A DNA stretch of 64,000 nucleotides. Origin: Hemicentrotus pulcherrimus (Eukaryota; Echinodermata; Echinoidea; Camarodonta; Strongylocentrotidae). The notes beneath the pieces are model-generated. The model saw nothing but the letters and a program-made list of their open reading frames with translations. It was not told where the DNA came from and did no database searches. The stretch lies in the NCBI GenBank assembly GCA_003118195.1, contig BEXV01000071.1, forward strand, positions 304,091 to 368,090. The letters run 5' to 3'. Position 1 is the stretch's first letter. Each line of letters opens with the position of its first letter. Of the stretch, positions 12,000 to 25,370 are shown piece after piece. Made by a program: the position numbers and the translations under genes.

Positions 12000-14900
12000 C
12001 TTTAATTATATAAAATACCTCGTATAGAATTCATGAGTTTTCCAGTTCTTGTACCTTTTGTATTGCCTCGTATTGGTTCGTATGCTTTCTTGGCGTAACT
12101 GAAACCTTAGCATTAAAATACAAATTTACATTTTCAAACAGACGATGGCCTCAACTTAGAATTCCTCTGTGTGTAGAAATTACATTACTTTGAAACCACC
12201 ATGTCGAAAGAGGTGATTGTCAATTACAAAGACCTAGATAAGTATTCCAAAAGGCACAGCATCTATATTTGTTCTAAAGTAAAGTCTATTTGTCTTCAGT
12301 GTGTTTGTAATGGGAGGATTGGGATATTAATTGCCATAGCAACGGGAAATAGGAATGGGGTAAGGAATCTCATTCGGTGTTGTATTACTCTTGCCACAGG
12401 CAACATTGTCTCTTAGTGGATATTAGAAACCCCATATACATAAGTTTGAAGAACATAGATGTTTAAAGCAAAACATTGCATTTTATTGTTCAATGGAACT
12501 CGCACCGGACCCCGGAGGCTTAATTATATTTATTCAAAATGATTATGGAAGCTGCATCCACAAATAAGACAACATTGTAAACATAACGAGAAAATGGAGG
12601 ACTTATTATAAACCATTTGATTATAGATTCGATTACTTCAACAAGCGCAGGGAAATTCAATCTATATAGGAATCCGATATCTCTAACGGAAATTATGATA
12701 GATTGAATCTTAGAGACTTGTTCAGTGAAGGAGGCAGATTATCTTGAAGAAGAAGAAGAAGAAGAAGTTATTTGATATAGTCCGAAATCTTGTTTTGATA
12801 ATCACTTTTATCAGGAATTGTATTTTCGTAGTCTGTACTAGCAACAGTCGATTTTGCTCGTGTTTCTTTTTCTAATTTAATCAGAGTTCACACCTGTAAT
12901 TTTGAATGTTCAAAATGCCAATACTCAGGGTCTTGCTGTAGAATGGTTATTTCCTTAACACGAATATAATTGGCCGTTATACTTGTTGACTTTACCCAAC
13001 AATTATAATTCATCACTATTATCAGACTACTGCTGTCCTCTTATAAATTTCCACGACATCAACAGCCACCACGTCAAACGACACATCTAAAATTTCACGA
13101 ATTAATGAAACATATTTATTACTGTATGTATCTTATGGTTGTCACATCATATTTACATTAAAAGGATAGTGGTAATGCAAAATTCACGATAATATATTGA
13201 TCAAGGGGCCCCATAAACATTAAAGATCTGAATCTACCTTTATTTTATTTCCAAGACCAATCATTTTCACCTCTCGGCATTTGCATAACATTTCTTGACA
13301 GCATCAATGTTTTGAGAAACAAAACAAAGCATTCAATTCTGTTTTGATATTCATCCTTACTCATTACTGTTTAGGAGATGTTGATTAACTTTATAGCATA
13401 CTTTATCATGCCAGTATAGCCTATGAACCTACCACCTATAGCTAGGTCATCTATCTTTTCCCTTGAACTTTTCTCTAAGGGTTCACTTTTCTTGATGGCT
13501 TGATGGCTAAATTTCCGTTTATACGAGAGCAGCGGTCATGGGCATTGTGGTAGAACAGGAAATTGTACTCTAATTGGGCGAAATGGTTTCATCAATTGCT
13601 CCCTAGGCTTTAATTACAGAATTGAGATAAGGCAATGTCTCGTTTTGTTTTGCATGCAGTTACATACGATGTGAAATTAGCCATGAGCGCCGCAGTTACA
13701 TTAGATCTTAACAAAATCGGTTTATAAGTAATTCCCTCTCTGAAATTCTACGTGGGCTCGGACAATATGGTCAGAGAGAAGGTCATTCGCGATATGATTA
13801 TGAAAATATTGTGACCAATGTATATATCTTATCAATATTGTCTTTAAATCACTGAAAGTAGCTTTCATCCATACCCGTAAAGTGAAATCAGAAAGATCTT
13901 CCTGGTGAAAAAGTTGCACAGTTTACACACTTGCAGATTTAAGGACACACAACCACTGGCACACTTTCACATACTGTGTCATTCAAGTATATATTTTTTT
14001 TAAAATCAACAAAAAAAAAATCGATATTGTTTGTCAGAGATTTTGGTGAATCCTACCCTCTTACATAATCCCGGACCGTCATCTTTGTGCAGGTAAGGTT
14101 GGGCCAATTGAAGTTTGTCAAAATATTACAATTCAATCTACAGATCTTGATTAAGAAACCCGTCATGCCCTGAGGAATTCTGGCTCATCCAAACGTATGC
14201 TGCAGTAGCAGACCACAAGGCCACCAAATAAATATCATATGAATATATTATAGGCCTATGTTTTATATCATTTGACCATGCCAATGATAGAGAGCAACGC
14301 AAATGCATTTTGCATGGTTGTTGAAATACTCCCTTTCAAATTTATTGTAATTATTGGAATGGTGAAGTAATGTATTCTGAGGGTCAACTATATAGAAATT
14401 TTAACTCACTCCTTCAGTTTTGAAAATCCAGAGCCTTGAGGCTTTTTAGAGGATGGCTACTCACAACCACTCAGCGATTGTATTTTACATCAAACCAATT
14501 AGAGCTGAATATATGATGACTTCTTTATGTTTAAATCAGGCCGAATCAACAAACAGCGAAAACAACCGATCTTCGTTAGGTGTAATGTGTTCAATGATAT
14601 TCGATATTGAGGTAGGATTTATCTACATTTGCCACACTCAATCCAGGTGATGAACATGGGTACCTGGCAGGAATTAATTCCTTGAAATGAAAGAGCGGGG
14701 TAATGGCAACCGTGCTAAAGCAAGGGTAATAATCTCCCTCAGCGCCTCAGAATAGTTAAATAGATCAATTGCGCATTAATGCTGTTTTAGTAGTAGTAGT
14801 AGTGTGATGTTTTGTTTGTTTGTTCAATGTTTTGATGCAAAGATGTAACGATGACAAAGATATTCCAAAGTTTCCCAAATAGTACCTGTACTATTCTGGA

Positions 14901-15428
14901 GAATACACATATACATTCTATTTTTGTATTTTTAAAAACTTTTTTGCACTTCACTTTCAGAAATATAAAAACAATAACAAGCAGAGAAGCAAAAAATAAT
15001 CAAATACAGTACTGGTAGCTCAACAATGCAGTAGATAGTACAACGCCAAACTTTATAAATATCTAACAACAGGTTTGCAGCCTACAGTCAAAACTCTCTC
15101 AAAATATATACACTTGAAGCAATCTGCCAAATACACCAGTTGTATTTGAGTCAACATAACCTTCACGCAATCGCATAGCAGAGTCCCTACCGCCCTTATT
15201 CTATATACAGCCATCTCGAGGCAGACAAAATACATTATGTGCCCCCATATTAGTCATAATAGCGTCACATAACTTGCTGTGAAATATTGCTTAATGACAC
15301 GATAAGTGTGTGATGGTACGTATGTCAGGTAAGTGCATTTGAGCAAGAGACCCTATAGGTCATAGTCCTCTGGAGGTGGGTTTAGCGGCACGCTTCCACT
15401 GGCGCTGTATAACTATAAAGATAGTATT
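12000..15428. other. no gene seen; two small microsatellites
   Basis: Contains a GAA repeat (12746-12767) and a TAG repeat (14788-14803). Other frames are under 75 codons and not recognisable. Confidence 0.5.
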
Positions 15429-15755
15429 GTGCAATTGCAGGTTGCACGCGAGGTGTCATTCGATTGCGTAATTATCTTTCCTACGCTAACCAAGCATATG
15501 AAAGGCTCTCATCTAGCATCTTCAGTGACCTTCATTCAACCACTTAACAACAAATTAGCTGCCGATGCAGCTTTCTCCTCCACTACGTCCAAACTCCGGA
15601 ACAGGCTCCCTCCTCAGTCCTCACCAACAGTTGAACATTTCAAATAGAGTGTGAAGACATGTCTATTTGCAAATGGCTGAATGGCATCTCAAAGTGCTTC
15701 GTATCCAGCGGGACAGGCGCTAAATCAATTGCAAATGTTATTATTGGTACATGCG
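15429..15755 (+). mobile_element. LINE 3' end: RT C-terminal relic plus 3' tail
   Basis: The open frame reads ...AADAAFSSTTSKLRNRLPP then SSPTVEHFK, a stop at 15645, and continues SVKTCLF. This matches the standard C-terminus of jockey/CR1-type RTs (AFSxAAPKLWNSLPxxIR...SSxxxFKxxLKTYLF), with the Trp lost to Arg and one internal stop. A tail with GTGCTTCG, GGCGCTAAAT and ATTATT follows, like the tails at 1-151 and 16704. It is a 5'-truncated, inactive copy. Confidence 0.65.
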
Positions 15756-15876
15756 CCAGTACTACAACGCAATGTTCGCCCTGAGGATTTTGCGTTCACT
15801 CTTGTTTATGATGGCAGTATGAAACGATGCGTCAAAGATCGCATCAGCTGCTAACGCAGACCTATGTCAGCCATTA

Positions 15877-15988
15877 GGGACTTTTAGATTCCCACGAAGA
15901 CAATGTGGATTGCTACGATCAACGTCCTTTTAATTCACTGCCTTGGATGGATGTCACACGTATCAGTCCACGAAAATCTAAAAGTCCC
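15877..15988. mobile_element. complete 112-bp MITE with TA target duplication
   Basis: Terminal inverted repeats of 14 perfect bases (GGGACTTTTAGATT) are flanked on both sides by TA (15875-15876 and 15989-15990). The interior has no coding capacity. A TA duplication fits Tc1/mariner-like or ISL2EU-like transposases, while the termini do not identify the family. With the flanks, the perfect inverted match extends to 19 bases (CATTAGGG...), as expected when the TA lies in a symmetric context. It sits 120 bp from a LINE 3' end. Confidence 0.8.
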
Positions 15989-15999
15989 TAATGTCGCAT

Positions 16000-18900
16000 T
16001 GTGTGCAACAGGCACAATAGACATGCTGTAGGTTGTATTTAGTTTGTGTTCGATTGGTTTAATTTAATTTGAAGATAATTCATTGCTGTCTTCTACTACC
16101 TTAAGGGGATAATGTTTACATTGAACATCAGAGGCGTATCCAGAAATTGGACCCAGAAATTTTTGGCGTCTTATATTTGATCAGTTTGACCCACTTAGAA
16201 TTGTATCGATTATGTTTACCCAAACATTCATACACTGTGGTGGGTTGTAAGCCTACAGTGACTTCCCGGTAAGGCTGACAACGCCACTAGCCCAGACACA
16301 ACCTTTTACCTGTCAGTGAACAAAGTAAAACAGGCAAATCAATTGCGAGCCCCTGTATACGTCCACCCAAATAGCTTGCAGAATGCTTTTAGACCATCTC
16401 TACCTCTGAAAAAAGGTACGTCGTACTTTTTATGGGGGTGAGTTTCTAACCACGGAAATGTGTCTAGCCATCCGTGCCTGACCAGGTATCACCTCCATTA
16501 CGGTGTGTCCGCCCACTTCCGCCCCTCATCGCACCAGGTCGTGGTCTCAGGGGCTGATTGATGGCGGGGACAAGTATATCATGTCCTGAAGGTGTTTTGT
16601 CAAACACGCCTTTGTCCGTGATCTAGTTTATACCAATGTCTGTGGTACCATTTTGTCACATTTCCACGAATGGATCGTAAATACATGTACATGATTATTT
16701 TAGGGCGCTTTATAAATGTTTAACATGGAAGAATATGTAGGTTTAGCGATTATGACTTTAATATAAAAAAGATCCCAACGTTTTTTAATCGATGCATCAT
16801 CATGCACAAGAGGTGGCTTGAAAAACATTCATGTATGCTATCCATCAATGGCGTGAATACAAAAACAAAAACAAAAAAATTCCGGTCATTTTGTATTTTA
16901 ATCGAGATTATTCTCGGCTTTGACTCTCATTCATAGAAAAGATTTTACGTATCTGTAATAATTTTAAAGTCATAAATATCTCCACAAAATTATTCACAAT
17001 ACAATTCCGATAGGGTCCAACTGAATAACACGGATGAAAAGGACCAGAGATTTCATCGAACTGAACTGTAAAGTTGCTCAAAACCCAAAATTACAATAGA
17101 AGTCCTTGATTTTGGAGCAGGTTGATATTAACAAATTGAGCAATGTACCGCGACACTTTTCTTGTTTGATGGTGACTTGAGATTACGCGTTAAACGTTAA
17201 TAGGTCAGGAACAATGTGAGCACCAATACATTTTATGAAACTAGGTTATTTTGTAAGTATCAAAAAGCCACATTCTATAGGTAAAGGTAAGTGCCACCTG
17301 TGTTTCCGATTCATCACAACAATACCTTTCCATACCAATGTTATCCAGTTTATGTTCGGGGACTGGCATTCCAGCTCCGGCATAAATATAATTATATAAG
17401 TATCCAATAATCCTTCAAATATCTAGACAAATTCATATTTCATATTCACTTTAGCTTGTTTGTGTAAATGCAAAGAGCACTGATCTCACGTTAATCAGGG
17501 TCGCTTTGAACGAAATATATGTGACCATAGTTCCGATTGTCCCTTTTCGATGGTAAGATTCCGAGGAAACTGGATAATGCAAAATAATTCCGATGTCGCA
17601 TGATTTCCCACAGATTATAACTACAATCAAATGATTTGCGTATGATGCCTATTCATTCTGATGTAAAGTGTCCGTTTCACCTTGGAAATTTCCCCTAAAT
17701 TAGATCAAAATAGATCAATTGAACGCGAAATACAATACACGACCAAACAACATAATATTGTACAATAATTAATGAGGGCCACATGAAAATGATAAGACCT
17801 TTCGGACTACTGGTGCTGGTGATATGCTCGCTTAAACATTCATAGGTCATGGAACGGTTTATATATATCTTACTGGTTGGCGCATTATCGCCACATCGAC
17901 AGTTAGATTAAATCACAAAAAGGCTTGGGAATAGCAGAGAACCCTTTCGTAAACCATGTTTGTTCGAGAGACAACATGTTCAAGGCTAAAGTATAGCCAA
18001 ACAACAGCGAGCTACCTCGGCCAGTGGGATAGGTCGAGCCCCGAGCGCCTTTCAGAAGGAATGGCCGAACGCAACAAATTTAGGGTGGAGGACATTCTAT
18101 CATTAAATATTTGCTCCATGTGAAATACTTGAATACTTTAAGATATAGCGCTGTTATTCAATTGGACAGAGATGCAATATCAAAGCTTGCTCCGATACTA
18201 TTTTCCTAAGATACGCCAATGAACATGATCGAATGTAAGCAAATTGGCGACTTCAAACAAGAGTAGCCCTTATGATGATAAGTGTTTTAGCTAATTTGTG
18301 ATAACAATGAATATTTCTTTTAACTCTCTTTGTTTATAGATTTATTGTATTTTACTCTCAGGTTGTTTTTCTCTCTCGCGTTCTTAGTACCCTTTTCTGT
18401 TCCTCTCTTTGTAATGTTTCGCATTTTGTGTTTGTTTTTATATTGTTAACTAGGTGAGATATGACAAAAACCGACATTGACAAAGGGACGGACGTCTTCA
18501 CAGTCATCACGCGTGCGTAGGCGGTTTATGCAACTAGCCATTTCTTTATCTTTGTCACGTGATATTCCAACCCCCTTCCCCTCAGGTGATCAGGTGTCTC
18601 CCTCATCATATCGATATCTCCTCTGCTCGCCTCTCTCAACCCCGGAGCAAGTCGTGCATGTTGACATTGGTAATGATTTTGAGAGGAGTCAAGTTCTATT
18701 TTCATTTCTAAACATTTATGTATTTATGTCGAACGTCGTTCCCTTCTTTTTCGCGAATTCATGACCAAATTCGCGTGACGTACATGTAAATCGTGTCTGT
18801 ACGATTTTCTGTTAATGACTCTTTTTAAATAGTAGCACGTCATTTCTCAAACTTGGACGACATCTGGCATTGTATGGACAGAAAGATTTCCTAGTTCTGT

Positions 18901-21900
18901 ATAAAACCTATATCATATTTACAGAGAAAACCGTTGTTCAGAAGGTCATTTTGTTTACGAAAGATAATTTTACATTACCTACAAGTGGCTTTTGGCCTTC
19001 CTTTAGCAAGAAACTTTCACCTGAATAAAATATGTTTGGAGCACACGGCGAGATTGTAGAAGCGGGAAAATAATCTGATTAACTAATCCAGAAGAGAATT
19101 AACTCTATGTATTACACTAGAAAAAAAAAATGAGTTAAAGGGATCGGGTATCTTTGCCTCAGATTCCTGGATTTAGCTCATACTGCAATCATAATCATAA
19201 ACCTTTAGGTCAGTCAGGAATCCCATGACTTTTACAAGTCGATAACCTGTATTATAATAAAAATATTTATGATAGAAAATCGAAATTTAATAAACCATTT
19301 TCCTAACGGTTTTTATATTACACACTATAGTCCATAGGGGGTAAATGAGTTTGATAAAACCGGTCACTCAAAGATTTTTACTTTTTTGAGGCACTTCATG
19401 ATCATTTTGAAGCGCAATTTTTTTGAGGGATTCAATATTACACTATGTTAGATAGAACATTGTTAAACGATGTCTTTGAATAACTTTGAGCAGGCTGTCT
19501 CAAACGGCCTGACCTACATGAATACTTCCAATCGAACATCATAATGATAATCAATCAGGATCTCCCTTTTCCACGCCTCGGTATAGCTTTAAGGCTACAT
19601 ACATTCTCTCTCCTTGATTATTTCTCACAAACTAAAACAGATCATTGATTTAGGAAAGGTGCTGATGAATTGTTATTGTTGATAACTTTCAACACATTGC
19701 CATAAAGAAAATTAATATCAATAGCCCTGTGGATGCTTGCTTGCCTTGACTGACTGACTTATTTTTTCAGGGGAAACTGGACCGAATGTCGCCTGGTGTG
19801 TTTTTGCAGACGAAAGGATCGAATCGAACGGGGTACTAAACTTTTGCGTTGATATATTGACATTCGCTTTACGAATGTAATTTCAGCAATTAAAGTGATA
19901 ACCTAAGGGATGCCTCGCGACCTAAAGTAATCAAATATCTGTGCCTATACATAGAGCAGTCTGATGCTAAGATTTTGATGATGTGAACAATGTATAGAAT
20001 ATGGCCGCAATCCCAGCAAATGATAATGAATGAGGAATATGCTTTTGGAAGGTGACATAATATTGACACATTGTGAGCTAAACCTAGGTGCGAGTCTGCT
20101 CTTTTACTATCTATTCATATGTTAATGGATTGGACAAAATAAAAGATACATTTCATCAGATGAGTGTGGGTCTGTAGTGATGGTCTTGTTTTTCCTCTTT
20201 TTGTTTTGTAGTATTCGGCGGATACATCCTAACCTTTGATTCAGACAAGATTATATTTAATTTGATTACGTTTGTAATGTGTCATTTTTTCATTAGTTTT
20301 AAATGGCATTTTGTTAATGCAAAGTTTGACCAGGGATTTAAAAAAAAAATGTCCTGAAATTGTATCTACATCGTTTAGCCTTATCATTCTCAGCCTGACT
20401 CTTGAGAGTTTATATGACTTGAACTATAAACACATGTGCCCTATACTATATCAACATTGTTACCCGCAAACGAACTGGTCATAATTCACAGGTAGCGGGA
20501 ACATCATGGGGTAAGGGGATGGTAAAATGCCTTGTTTCGGAAGCTCGAAGTAAAGATGACTTCAGACAAGACTGAAGGAAAAGAATAATATGCACACAGA
20601 GAAAAATTTCAGTGCATGCAACTAGGAATTTAACAGAATATCAATACGTTTGAATAGAATTCAAATATGAGCCGAGGTAGTCCCATTACCATCTTCAACG
20701 CAAGATATTACAAGAACACAGTTTGATAAATGCAATCTTTATTACATTGTTAATGATGAAGCTTGCATTCTCGCTTTACAAAAATGAAATCAACTGATGC
20801 CAAAGATGTGTCTATACCATGTGACTTTTTTCTGAGTCCTCTCGTAGTTTACAGCCCGATCCGCCCCGGCGGAAGAACCGAAATGCGAAACAAGGCTAAC
20901 GAATAGATAAATGTCAAGTTTATTTATCGTTAAACAAGCTGTTTGAGTTTAATGTCTTAATTCCAACCAGGCGCCACATAAATTAAACCTACTCACATCA
21001 AGCTACCCTTTTTCTCTAACCGAAGTTTCTCCTCAGCTATGCGTTAATGTTTGACCTGCTTGATTTGTTGCAGGGAGTTTAATCAACTGCGAAATTTGTG
21101 CCGTTGCTGTCGAGTATCTGGTTAATACCAAACATTTAATATACATTCCTCGATTGAATATATCTCTCATTCTTAGAATTTTATATTTGTTTGTTAATGC
21201 TTTATTTTTGAAAGCTACATAAAGCTTACATTTTTTGTGAATGGTTTATTCGGTGTTCATGGGTTCATCGAATGTCATTCAGAGTTCATAAATTCCTTTT
21301 TTTTCTATTCAAACCTGATCCAAAGAAACTCATTTTACATTTTTCATATGACAATCGAAATAACAAAAAACAATTTCTTGATATACACAAATCAGAGCCA
21401 CTGAGAAAGTAAAATGAGTATTCACGCAAAATTTTTGAAAAAATCCATTTAGCAAATTATATCCTATAAGCCATGGCATCACAGTTGAACCACATACAGC
21501 TTGTGATACATGGATGACAGGCACAATATTCTGACCTCATGATATATCGTGTTATAACATCTTGAAAGTTGGCATGTAGCATGATACATCTTGCCTTGTG
21601 TTATACGGCACTCAACGTTATTTTTTATTATGCTAGTTTTAATCTCACAAATATATCGTGAAACTTCGATGACAGTGAACGTTTACTATCAGGTAAGGTT
21701 CTAATGCATGGTACAATACCGAAATCTATGCAGTGGAAGTTTCAGGTATATATTTTGCTTGTAAATACAACTTTTGCTCTGTGCATTTATTGATTCTTCT
21801 AAGTCAAGATTCTCTCAAAGACACTTGGATGTCTGATGGGAGTAAAGCCCTTTCTAGATTTTCGAAAACAATTTGTTTTCCCAAATGTTCGGAGTATGTT

Positions 21901-22360
21901 TGATCCTTTTTTCGATATCAATTCAATTTTTCCATTGCCATCATTATCCCCTCTTATTTTTCGCTCTGAATCAATCAGGTACTTTTTTCTGCCCAAGCAG
22001 TGTTCTCGGCTATCACACTTTCGCGTGATGTCTGGATGTTATGTCAATATTTGAGCAAGTATGATACAGATCATACAGTCGTTATAACTTTACGTGTACA
22101 AGCACATAGTTAGAAGACGCATGCTCATGGTGACGTAGCTTAAAGACGGATTTGAAACCAAACTGAAAATAAGTCTTAAGTATTAATGACGATAATTTAA
22201 AAATATTTACGGTTAACATTTATAACGAATGGCTTAAATTACTAACCGCAATATTTTTGGGATCGACTATTTATACAGCATGGAACAAAAATTGCGCCAT
22301 ATTGAGAAAAAAAAATATATTGAAGAAATTAACACTCCATTTCTTTTACCCTCTTTCTTT
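16000..22360. other. no gene seen
   Basis: AT-rich. Holds an isolated GGGCGCTTTATAAATG word (16702-16718) like the retroposon tails, a GC-richer patch at 16430-16640 with no open frame, and a CACGTG E-box near 18557. Open frames are short and unconvincing. Confidence 0.5.
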
Positions 22361-22368
22361 GTTTTTTC

Positions 22369-22600
22369 TTCTCTCTCTCTCTCTCTTTCTCTTTCTACCT
22401 TCCTCACTCGAAGATCACGCGCACGCATACCTTTCCTCACCCACAAACTCACACCCTCACCCATCTATTCACAAACATACACACAGTCACAAAATCACAC
22501 ACACGCACACACGCACACACGCGCGAACACACAACGCACACACACACAAGCACGCACACACCCACACAAACAAGCGAATGCACGCAGGCACACAAAATGC
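22369..22600. repeat. compound CT then CA/CACG microsatellite region
   Basis: (CT)n at 22369-22386, then a pyrimidine-rich stretch, then imperfect CA/CACG repeats from about 22480. The 174-175 codon frames across it are His/Thr repeats from the microsatellite, not genes. Confidence 0.9.
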
Positions 22601-22729
22601 AATAATAAGGACTATTATAATACAAATCTGTATTGTGTACCCATGCAGGCTAGCCTCATCAGTCTTCATGCTGTTCTTCCTAATGGCCCTGCAATCATAT
22701 CATTACCCCGGCATTACCCCGAATTCATT

Positions 22730-22774
22730 ATCAGTATCTTCCTTCTGTATAATATACAGAAGAAAGATACTGAT
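22730..22774. repeat. 45-bp near-perfect palindrome
   Basis: Two 22-base arms (ATCAGTATCTT...) match in 21 of 22 positions, with a one-base centre at 22752. The loop is too short for a typical miRNA precursor. It could extrude as a cruciform. Confidence 0.85.
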
Positions 22775-22780
22775 GTTATA

Positions 22781-22823
22781 GAAAAACAGCATGTATTTAT
22801 ATTATAATTATATGCTGTTTTTC
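22781..22823. repeat. hairpin with 12-bp perfect arms
   Basis: GAAAAACAGCAT (22781-22792) is the reverse complement of 22812-22823, with a 19-base AT-only-but-one loop. It begins six bases after the preceding palindrome. Confidence 0.75.
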
Positions 22824-22829
22824 TTTTAT

Positions 22830-23322
22830 ATTGATAAGTGATAATTAGGGGGGACTTCTATATAACGATAGGCTGGCATTTTGCTTTAAAAAAATCACTT
22901 CGCAATTTTTGGCATAACAATGAAACCGATGATGTTGGCTAGTGAATACTCGACTATCAGGCTTGCCAAGGTGAGAGGTGGAAAAAAGAACTCTTATCAT
23001 AATATTTAGGGAAACAAATATATTGATTGCTCTGTGTCCATGGTTAGCCAACATAATACAACCATTAGTCTCCTCGACGGAGAGCCTTGAAAATCTAATG
23101 GAGGACGAGGCCAAAAACATCACTGCATAAATATTAAATACGCCAGGAAAGGGAGAAAATGTCTCCTCATAGGCAAAATTGTGTTCAGCACATGCCACAG
23201 ATAAAGGATAGAGCAATTACGATCTGGCGCTGCTCAGTGGCTGCCGGGCTCACGATTAATTGGGCATAAAGAATTTCCGTTTCGGTTTAAAAAAATTTGG
23301 AGTGGACTATATTTAGGCTATT

Positions 23323-23359
<37 letters not shown>

Positions 23360-25370
23360 CATCTTCGACATCCTACTTGTCCCTCGTTTCGAATTGAAAA
23401 AAGAGCATACATGTTAGTAATGTCATGCTCTCTAGATATACTCTTATCTTCGCCACCGGAAAAGCTCCTAATTACCCAAATGTCGTCTGTCTTCGATCGC
23501 AGTGCAAGTCTCCGTTACGACTTCCAAAGGGACATACATCACAAATCAGAACAATTCCTCCGAGATGTCGTCCCGGATAGGAATATGGTAAAAGATACAG
23601 GCGATAACACAGCTTAAGGGTTGCACTTAGTGACCTTTCTTTTTCTTCATAATTCAGTTGGAAGAATCCCTCCTAGGTATTTGGGTTAAATAAGGTGACG
23701 GTAGCACCCTATAGATATGGAACCAGCTTGAAGCAGACTATGTTAATTATGCCTCTTGGTGACTTTGATTAATTTTTCCATTATTTGTGGCAAGATTTGA
23801 CTTTTATTTTCCAAATATTGCCTCTAAGTGTCTACCTCAGTCGGTTTGGGTGTGTCATGTGGGGGAGGGGAGGAGATGCTAGGCTGTAAACTCGGGCTTC
23901 GAGATGAGATCGGTTGGAAAACAAGAAACAGATAATAAGGGAACGTTTCCCCCAATAAGGTGAAGTATGCAAGTCCTTATTGTTTCGCCTACTACTTCTT
24001 TAGTTCAAGGAGATATCTTATATTTTAACACAGCGGACACGATTTAATTAAAATAAACATTTAATTTGTATAATACTGTTCCCTTTATGTAGTAGGCCAG
24101 AAACCATTATACAGGTAACCATAACGCTCATGTTTGCAAGGCTTCTATTAAGTTACGTTGATGTAAAACACCTTGCCAATGTTGACTCATCTCGCTTTCA
24201 ATCTTCATTTTCGTCGAAACAAATTGCCTCCAATTCTAATTAAATCACACGCGACCCAAATTATGAATACTCTCGCGTTCGAGTTGGTGTGCTTATTGGC
24301 ACACAAGAGGCATTAGCACCGGGGCGGGGGATAAATAGCTGTTAATGGGTGAAAATAATGTAAGGTGATGTGGATTTGTCCTCGTACGAACCTTGGTACA
24401 GTATTGTTCTCATGTTGTCAGTCGATAACCGAATGTTTGCATCCCTGTGGCATTATTTTGCTGATGTGTTTTGCTTTTCTCTTCATCAGCTTTTAAATGT
24501 GATTTTCATGTTACCTCTATCACAATTAGCAGGGTGAGCTGTCACTTGATACTTGATGTTGATTTGTTTCCATTATATAAATAACATTGACGATCTCTTT
24601 TTATCAAGTACAACTTTAACAGAGAGACCGAGAATCAAAGAAAGAGACATACAGGCAGACATGAATAGAGGGAGAGAAAGAGAGTTGGGGTAATTTGGCA
24701 TTTGATATAATACGTTCTGTATTTGGCAAATGATTGTTTTTCAACAATTGATAGCCCCTTTATCTTTCACAGCAATCACAAACACCTTCGAGAAATCATG
24801 TCATTGTAAATGTCAGTACTCATTTGTGCAGCTAGGAATAGGTAAGACGCCCCTGCAATGTTTACACATTTCGAAAGTTTAATAAACAGGGCTATTTGCC
24901 TTAGTTTGGAGATAACTCAAGCCGATGTTTTCTAGAGCTGCCTTTGAATGCAGGGAAAGGAAAGAAGAAAATGATGGGCAAATATAAATAACATTCAATG
25001 GGACGAAAATAAAGGAGAGACAAGTAAGGGGCATAAAAGAGACGAAAGACTGCATTCGACGTAACGACGCTTTGTATCGATTTGTTCAAAATAGTAAGTT
25101 GACAACCATGTTTTTCGGCGAAAAGGAAGGAAATATATCTATAACGTGATTTGAACACAAGGCGAGTAGGTTATGAAGGTGAAATCATGAAAATGTCGAT
25201 GGCCGCCTTCAAGGCCGGCCAGTAGGCTGATCAAAGAATGCTTACGTCAATGTTCAACAACATCAATAAAGGAAATATATCCTGTGCCCTCAAACGAATG
25301 ACATCTGGAAGACTTGAACAAAGGTGTGGGAAAAAGAGCTCTGAAGAAAATTATTATCAAGAACTCCTAA
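22830..25370. other. no gene seen
   Basis: Contains a TTA/TCA microsatellite (23320-23357), a GC-box-like GGGGCGGGG followed by ATAAATA near 24320-24336, and an AP-1 word TGACTCA near 24183. No open frame or splice pattern accompanies them. Confidence 0.45.

Noticed and set aside
16130..16295. MITE between CAGAGGCGTATCCAG and CGCCACTAG
   Set aside because: Termini match only loosely and no target duplication was found.
22730..22774. miRNA precursor
   Set aside because: One-base loop and 45-bp total length do not fit a Drosha/Dicer substrate.
22257..22807. Overlapping 174- and 175-codon frames
   Set aside because: Driven by CT and CA/CACG microsatellites, giving His/Thr repeats in more than one frame.
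24318..24336. GC box followed by ATAAATA as a promoter
   Set aside because: No initiator, open frame or splice donor downstream; two short motifs are insufficient.
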